Shown piece after piece: positions 61,118 through 64,000 of a stretch of DNA of 64,000 nt. The stretch covers positions 434,001-498,000 of the forward strand of contig NZ_UCNW01000009.1 in the NCBI RefSeq assembly GCF_900474185.1, in the 5' to 3' direction. The notes below the pieces were generated by a model. It was not told the origin of the DNA, did not search any database, and saw only the letters and a program-made list of their open reading frames with translations. The DNA comes from Synechococcus sp. UW69. GTDB taxonomy: Bacteria; Cyanobacteriota; Cyanobacteriia; PCC-6307; Cyanobiaceae. The translations under genes and the position numbers were made by a program. Position 1 is the stretch's first letter; every line of letters begins with the position of its first letter.

Positions 61118-62344
61118 ATGAATAGCAATCAAGTACTTTTTCTCCACACCAATTATCCTGCACAATTCAGGTTTATTCTTAAGGAATACTTGGCCTTGAA
61201 TTGGGATGTATACTTTGCATCTCATACTCAAAAAAATAAACCTCTATCATCCATTAATTATATCAAGCTACATTCTCCCAAAAGGAAAGGATCAAAAATT
61301 GATCATCAACAGAATATTTCAATTGCATGCTTTTACAATCTTTTAGCAGAGAAGCGCAAAGGATTAAATCCTCGTAGAATTTACGTTCATACGGGCTGGG
61401 GACTTGGTCAATTTCTTAGAGATCTATTCCCAAATTCTAAAATTATCGCCTACAATGAGTGGTGGTTTAATTTGAATTCTCATGATTATCAATTTGACTG
61501 TACTAATCAATATATAAATCATACTCTTGAAAATCGTTTACATAGTGTGCTGAGAAATCAGTCTTTCTCATTAGAATTACAACGTGCTGATGCCATTGTT
61601 TCCCCAACTTTATGGCAAAAAAAACAGCTTCCACTGTCATTACAAAGTAAATGCCACGTAATATTTGATGGCATTGATTGTAATATGTTTACTAGTGGTA
61701 AGCCAATAATTAATGATAAGAGCCTCTTGTCATCTTTGGATAAATCTAAATCCATATTAACTTATGCCACTAGAGGTTTAGAGCCGTATAGAGGTTTTCC
61801 TGAATTCGTCAGTGCTTCAGCTCTTTTTCTGAAAAAAAATATTGATTGGCAAGTGGTGATAGCTGGGAAAGATCATGTAAATTATTTTAAAAGTAAAAAT
61901 GCTCCCACTGAAGGGTTTGGTGCCTTTGCGCTTGAGCAATACAAAGAAGCCAATGTTAGCGACCGTGTCAAACTATTGGGTACATTGCCGTTTATAGAGT
62001 ACCGTAACTTGCTTCAGTTAAGCGATTTGCACTGTTACTTTACGCGTCCATTTGTTTTGAGTTGGAGTTTATTAGAGTCAGCATTAGTTGGTTGCCCACT
62101 ATTTGCCTCAAAAACTTCTCCAGTTATTGAATTTCTAAATAATGATAAATATACAAATTTTGTAGATCATACAATGGATTCTGAATTGCTTGCTGAAGAA
62201 CTAAATGGAGCGGCACTAAAAGTTAAGAGAAGTTATCCGTCAAAAGACACGATTTCTAAGTATAGAATGAATAACCTTTTAAATCGCGTCGAACGTTCTA
62301 CATGTATATCTAAGCATATGAAGCTAGCTGACTCTATCGATTGA
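61118..62344 (+). CDS. GT4-family glycosyltransferase
   Basis: A 408-residue GT-B enzyme. The N-terminal segment VLFLHTNYPAQFRFILKEYL is typical of the Glyco_trans_4_3 subset; the acceptor domain continues to about residue 190, and the C-terminal donor domain has ILTYATRGLEPYRGFPEF, VKLLGTLPFIEYRNLLQLSDLHCYFTRPF and WSLLESALVGCPLFASKTSPVIEFL, the E-x7-E-like donor site. AT-rich. It follows the HlyD gene by 10 bases, so both are cotranscribed. Acts on the cytoplasmic face; the sugar is unknown. Confidence 0.88.
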   Translation: MNSNQVLFLHTNYPAQFRFILKEYLALNWDVYFASHTQKNKPLSSINYIKLHSPKRKGSKIDHQQNISIACFYNLLAEKRKGLNPRRIYVHTGWGLGQFLRDLFPNSKIIAYNEWWFNLNSHDYQFDCTNQYINHTLENRLHSVLRNQSFSLELQRADAIVSPTLWQKKQLPLSLQSKCHVIFDGIDCNMFTSGKPIINDKSLLSSLDKSKSILTYATRGLEPYRGFPEFVSASALFLKKNIDWQVVIAGKDHVNYFKSKNAPTEGFGAFALEQYKEANVSDRVKLLGTLPFIEYRNLLQLSDLHCYFTRPFVLSWSLLESALVGCPLFASKTSPVIEFLNNDKYTNFVDHTMDSELLAEELNGAALKVKRSYPSKDTISKYRMNNLLNRVERSTCISKHMKLADSID

Positions 62345-62346
62345 AA

Positions 62347-62994
62347 TTATTTAACAGTTAGATAGCCACCCTTTGTATAGAATGGAAATTTACTGATTTT
62401 TGATAGCATAGACCAAACGATTGCAGAATATTTATGATTGTGGCAAGCGACTATTCCGATTTTTTGTAATGCGCCTGATTCATGATAGATAGGATAACTT
62501 CCTTGCACAGTAAATATCGAAGAAACTTGACTTACCCACCAATCGTGTGGCGCAAGCATGATATGTGCGTTTCTGCCCGAGGAAAGACGTTTAACAGCAG
62601 GTTGTAAGTCAATTTGCAGATAAATTACTTTCGTGGAAAAACTTTTTATCTCTTCCAATACAGATGAAACTGATGGGCGTTCAACATGTTCTAACACATC
62701 AAAACAAGTTACTAAATCAAAAGCTTGCTTAGGTTTTTTAGAGAACTTCTCAACTGCAGGATCATAAGCCCCAACCTTTAAGTCTGGCAAAGCTTTTTTA
62801 AGATTTTTTGGGAAGGCACCTTTTCCTGTCCCGTAATCAAGAACACTAGTGATCTGCTTCAGTTCCTGATACCTAGATATGATTTGTATAATAGATTTGT
62901 TACCAGCCCCGCCCCGGCTTCCGAAATCTGGACGGGTTGCATGTAGTTCTTGGTTGAGACGTTTTTGTTCTTCGGAAATAGTGTTTGAGGGCAT
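62347..62994 (-). CDS. Class I SAM-dependent methyltransferase
   Basis: A 215-residue methyltransferase. Motif I is SVLDYGTGKGAFPKNL near residue 45, followed by KVGAYDPAVEKF and FDLVTCFDVLEHVERPSV near 88; the later segment LAPHDWWVSQVSSIF is like methyltransferases that act on glycan chains or small molecules. AT-rich. It converges with the GT4 gene (2-base gap) and lies 36 bases downstream of the TPR gene on the same strand. Substrate unknown. Confidence 0.85.
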   Translation of the reverse strand: MPSNTISEEQKRLNQELHATRPDFGSRGGAGNKSIIQIISRYQELKQITSVLDYGTGKGAFPKNLKKALPDLKVGAYDPAVEKFSKKPKQAFDLVTCFDVLEHVERPSVSSVLEEIKSFSTKVIYLQIDLQPAVKRLSSGRNAHIMLAPHDWWVSQVSSIFTVQGSYPIYHESGALQKIGIVACHNHKYSAIVWSMLSKISKFPFYTKGGYLTVK

Positions 62995-63030
62995 GATGAA
63001 TAGAAATGATGGTTTGTAAAAGTTCTTAGA

Positions 63031-63993
63031 TTAAAAAATAGGTTCAGGCTTGTGATTAGGCTGTGACTCCATTTTATCGACTAATTCAAGATTTCTATAA
63101 GAAGCTTGATGCTTTTTATTTATCTGTAAGGCTTTCATTAGAAATATCCTAGCCAAAGGCCCGTTTCTTTTTCTTGCTAGGATAGCTCCTAGGTTTGATA
63201 AAGTACTAGTATCCTGATCGCCTAAAATTAGACCGTACAGAAAAAGCTTTTCTGCATCTTCAAAATTGTCTTGAGCAATTAACAATTCTCCCGCTAACTT
63301 ATATGCTGCAGCCATATCTGGCTGTGCTTCAAGAGCTTTTCGAGCAAAAATCAAAGACTCATTGAAATTCTTTTCTCTTTGTGTAGTTGCTGCTAAATTA
63401 AGCCAATCTGCAGCAGCTTGTGGATCAGATTTATTAATTGTACTAATTCTCTCGAAATTTGAATCATCGGGGGTTGATTTACGATGTGAAGAATTTAGTG
63501 CGTCTTGCTTTAAGTCTCCAATACTGTTGCTCAGTCTATTCATGTTTTGAATAGCATCTTTGTGACCCGGGCTTAAAGTCAAAGCTTTCTCTAGTGCCGC
63601 TCTGGCTTGAGTAAATTGCCCCATATCAATTAATAGATTTGCATAATTACTGAGGAGCGCAGGCTCCTCAGGTTTAATTTCCAGACCTCTTTCATAAACT
63701 TCTTTGGCTTTCGACAGATTTCTCTCTCTCCTTAATGCTACTCCAAAGACATTGAGGAATTCAGGATCATCTCCAAAACTTCCTTCAATTTGTTCGAAAA
63801 TTAATCTGGCTTCCGCATTTTCACCTAAAAGAAGACAGGCATAGGCTTTCAGCCTATATAAATTAGGATATTCTGAGAGATCTTCGCTAGCCCTATTTAA
63901 CTCGTCGATGGCAGCTTGCAGCTTCCCTGACTGAAGAAGAGATTCCGCTCGGGTTTGAATCTCACTTAGTTGTTCCTGCTTAATTTGAGACAC
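63031..63993 (-). CDS. TPR-repeat protein (5' end may extend past the window)
   Basis: A TPR-rich protein of at least 320 residues with several repeats (EYPNLYRLKAYACLLLGENAEARL, PEFLNVFGVALRRERNLSKAKEVYERGL, EPALLSNYANLLIDMGQFTQAR). There is no membrane segment. In picocyanobacteria such proteins often accompany glycosyltransferase, sulfotransferase and methyltransferase genes and may act in glycan or protein modification assemblies. The GTG at 63993 is a possible start, but the frame is open to the window edge, so the true start may lie outside. AT-rich, and 36 bases before the methyltransferase gene. Confidence 0.8.
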   Translation of the reverse strand: MSQIKQEQLSEIQTRAESLLQSGKLQAAIDELNRASEDLSEYPNLYRLKAYACLLLGENAEARLIFEQIEGSFGDDPEFLNVFGVALRRERNLSKAKEVYERGLEIKPEEPALLSNYANLLIDMGQFTQARAALEKALTLSPGHKDAIQNMNRLSNSIGDLKQDALNSSHRKSTPDDSNFERISTINKSDPQAAADWLNLAATTQREKNFNESLIFARKALEAQPDMAAAYKLAGELLIAQDNFEDAEKLFLYGLILGDQDTSTLSNLGAILARKRNGPLARIFLMKALQINKKHQASYRNLELVDKMESQPNHKPEPIF

Positions 63994-64000
63994 GTCGAAC

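Noticed and set aside
58874-64000. tRNA gene, integrase or att site at the AT-rich island edge
   Set aside because: None was found at either visible edge; the right edge lies outside the window.

Overview
The window reads as a chromosome segment of a marine unicellular picocyanobacterium, most likely a high-GC marine Synechococcus. It carries psaC (photosystem I), rpaB, and a cyanobacterial mreBCD/rpaB/lysS neighbourhood. Genes are packed with many 4-base ATGA overlaps, and GC is high except in discrete AT-rich islets. I saw no tRNA, rRNA, integrase, transposase or CRISPR array. The species cannot be fixed from sequence reading alone.

Layout. 0-7.5 kb: sugar-nucleotide and core metabolism (manC, glmS, psaC, acpP, fabF, tkt). 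7.6-9.5 kb: an AT-rich pair of glycosyltransferase-like genes behind the tkt terminator. 9.5-11 kb: thiC with a TPP riboswitch. 11-17.3 kb: HEAT protein, small membrane protein, M20 amidohydrolase, TPR protein, ruvB, smpB and a degenerate kinase-like membrane protein. 17.3-20.4 kb: the ergothioneine genes egtB-egtD with two small companions. 20.5-27 kb: lysS, rpaB, a solute-binding lipoprotein, mreD, mreC, mreB, ssb. 27-32.7 kb: dedA, ahcY, tsaE, a PfkB sugar kinase, an AT-rich sulfotransferase-like gene and mutY. 32.7-38 kb: an RND efflux pair and an alpha/beta hydrolase. 38.2-40.3 kb: an AT-rich methyltransferase-glycosyltransferase fusion and a gene-poor gap. 40.3-49 kb: a sigma factor, mgtE, a glutathione peroxidase, a GT8-like gene, two crcB genes, an SH3 protein, gyrB, miaA, infC. 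49-50.9 kb: dienelactone hydrolase divergent from a GntR regulator. 50.9-56 kb: cysE followed by a dense set of sulfotransferase and glycosyltransferase genes. 56-58.9 kb: secA. 58.9-64 kb: an AT-rich island with a sulfotransferase, an HlyD-type adaptor, a GT4 glycosyltransferase, a methyltransferase and a TPR protein that may run off the edge.

The most distinctive theme is glycan sulfation. Five sulfotransferase-like genes of at least three types, several glycosyltransferases (two of them fusions), two methyltransferase domains and a type I secretion adaptor are inserted at operon ends and in gaps between housekeeping genes. The cysE-to-secA block (three sulfotransferases, a tandem two-GT protein, a GT32-like protein) together with the adjacent AT-rich island is my best candidate for an undescribed system that builds a sulfated, strain-variable surface or secreted glycan. 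This is inference from families and context. Other points are a terminator hairpin ending two bases before the glmS start codon, a long hairpin burying the dedA start codon, and a kinase-like protein lacking canonical catalytic motifs.
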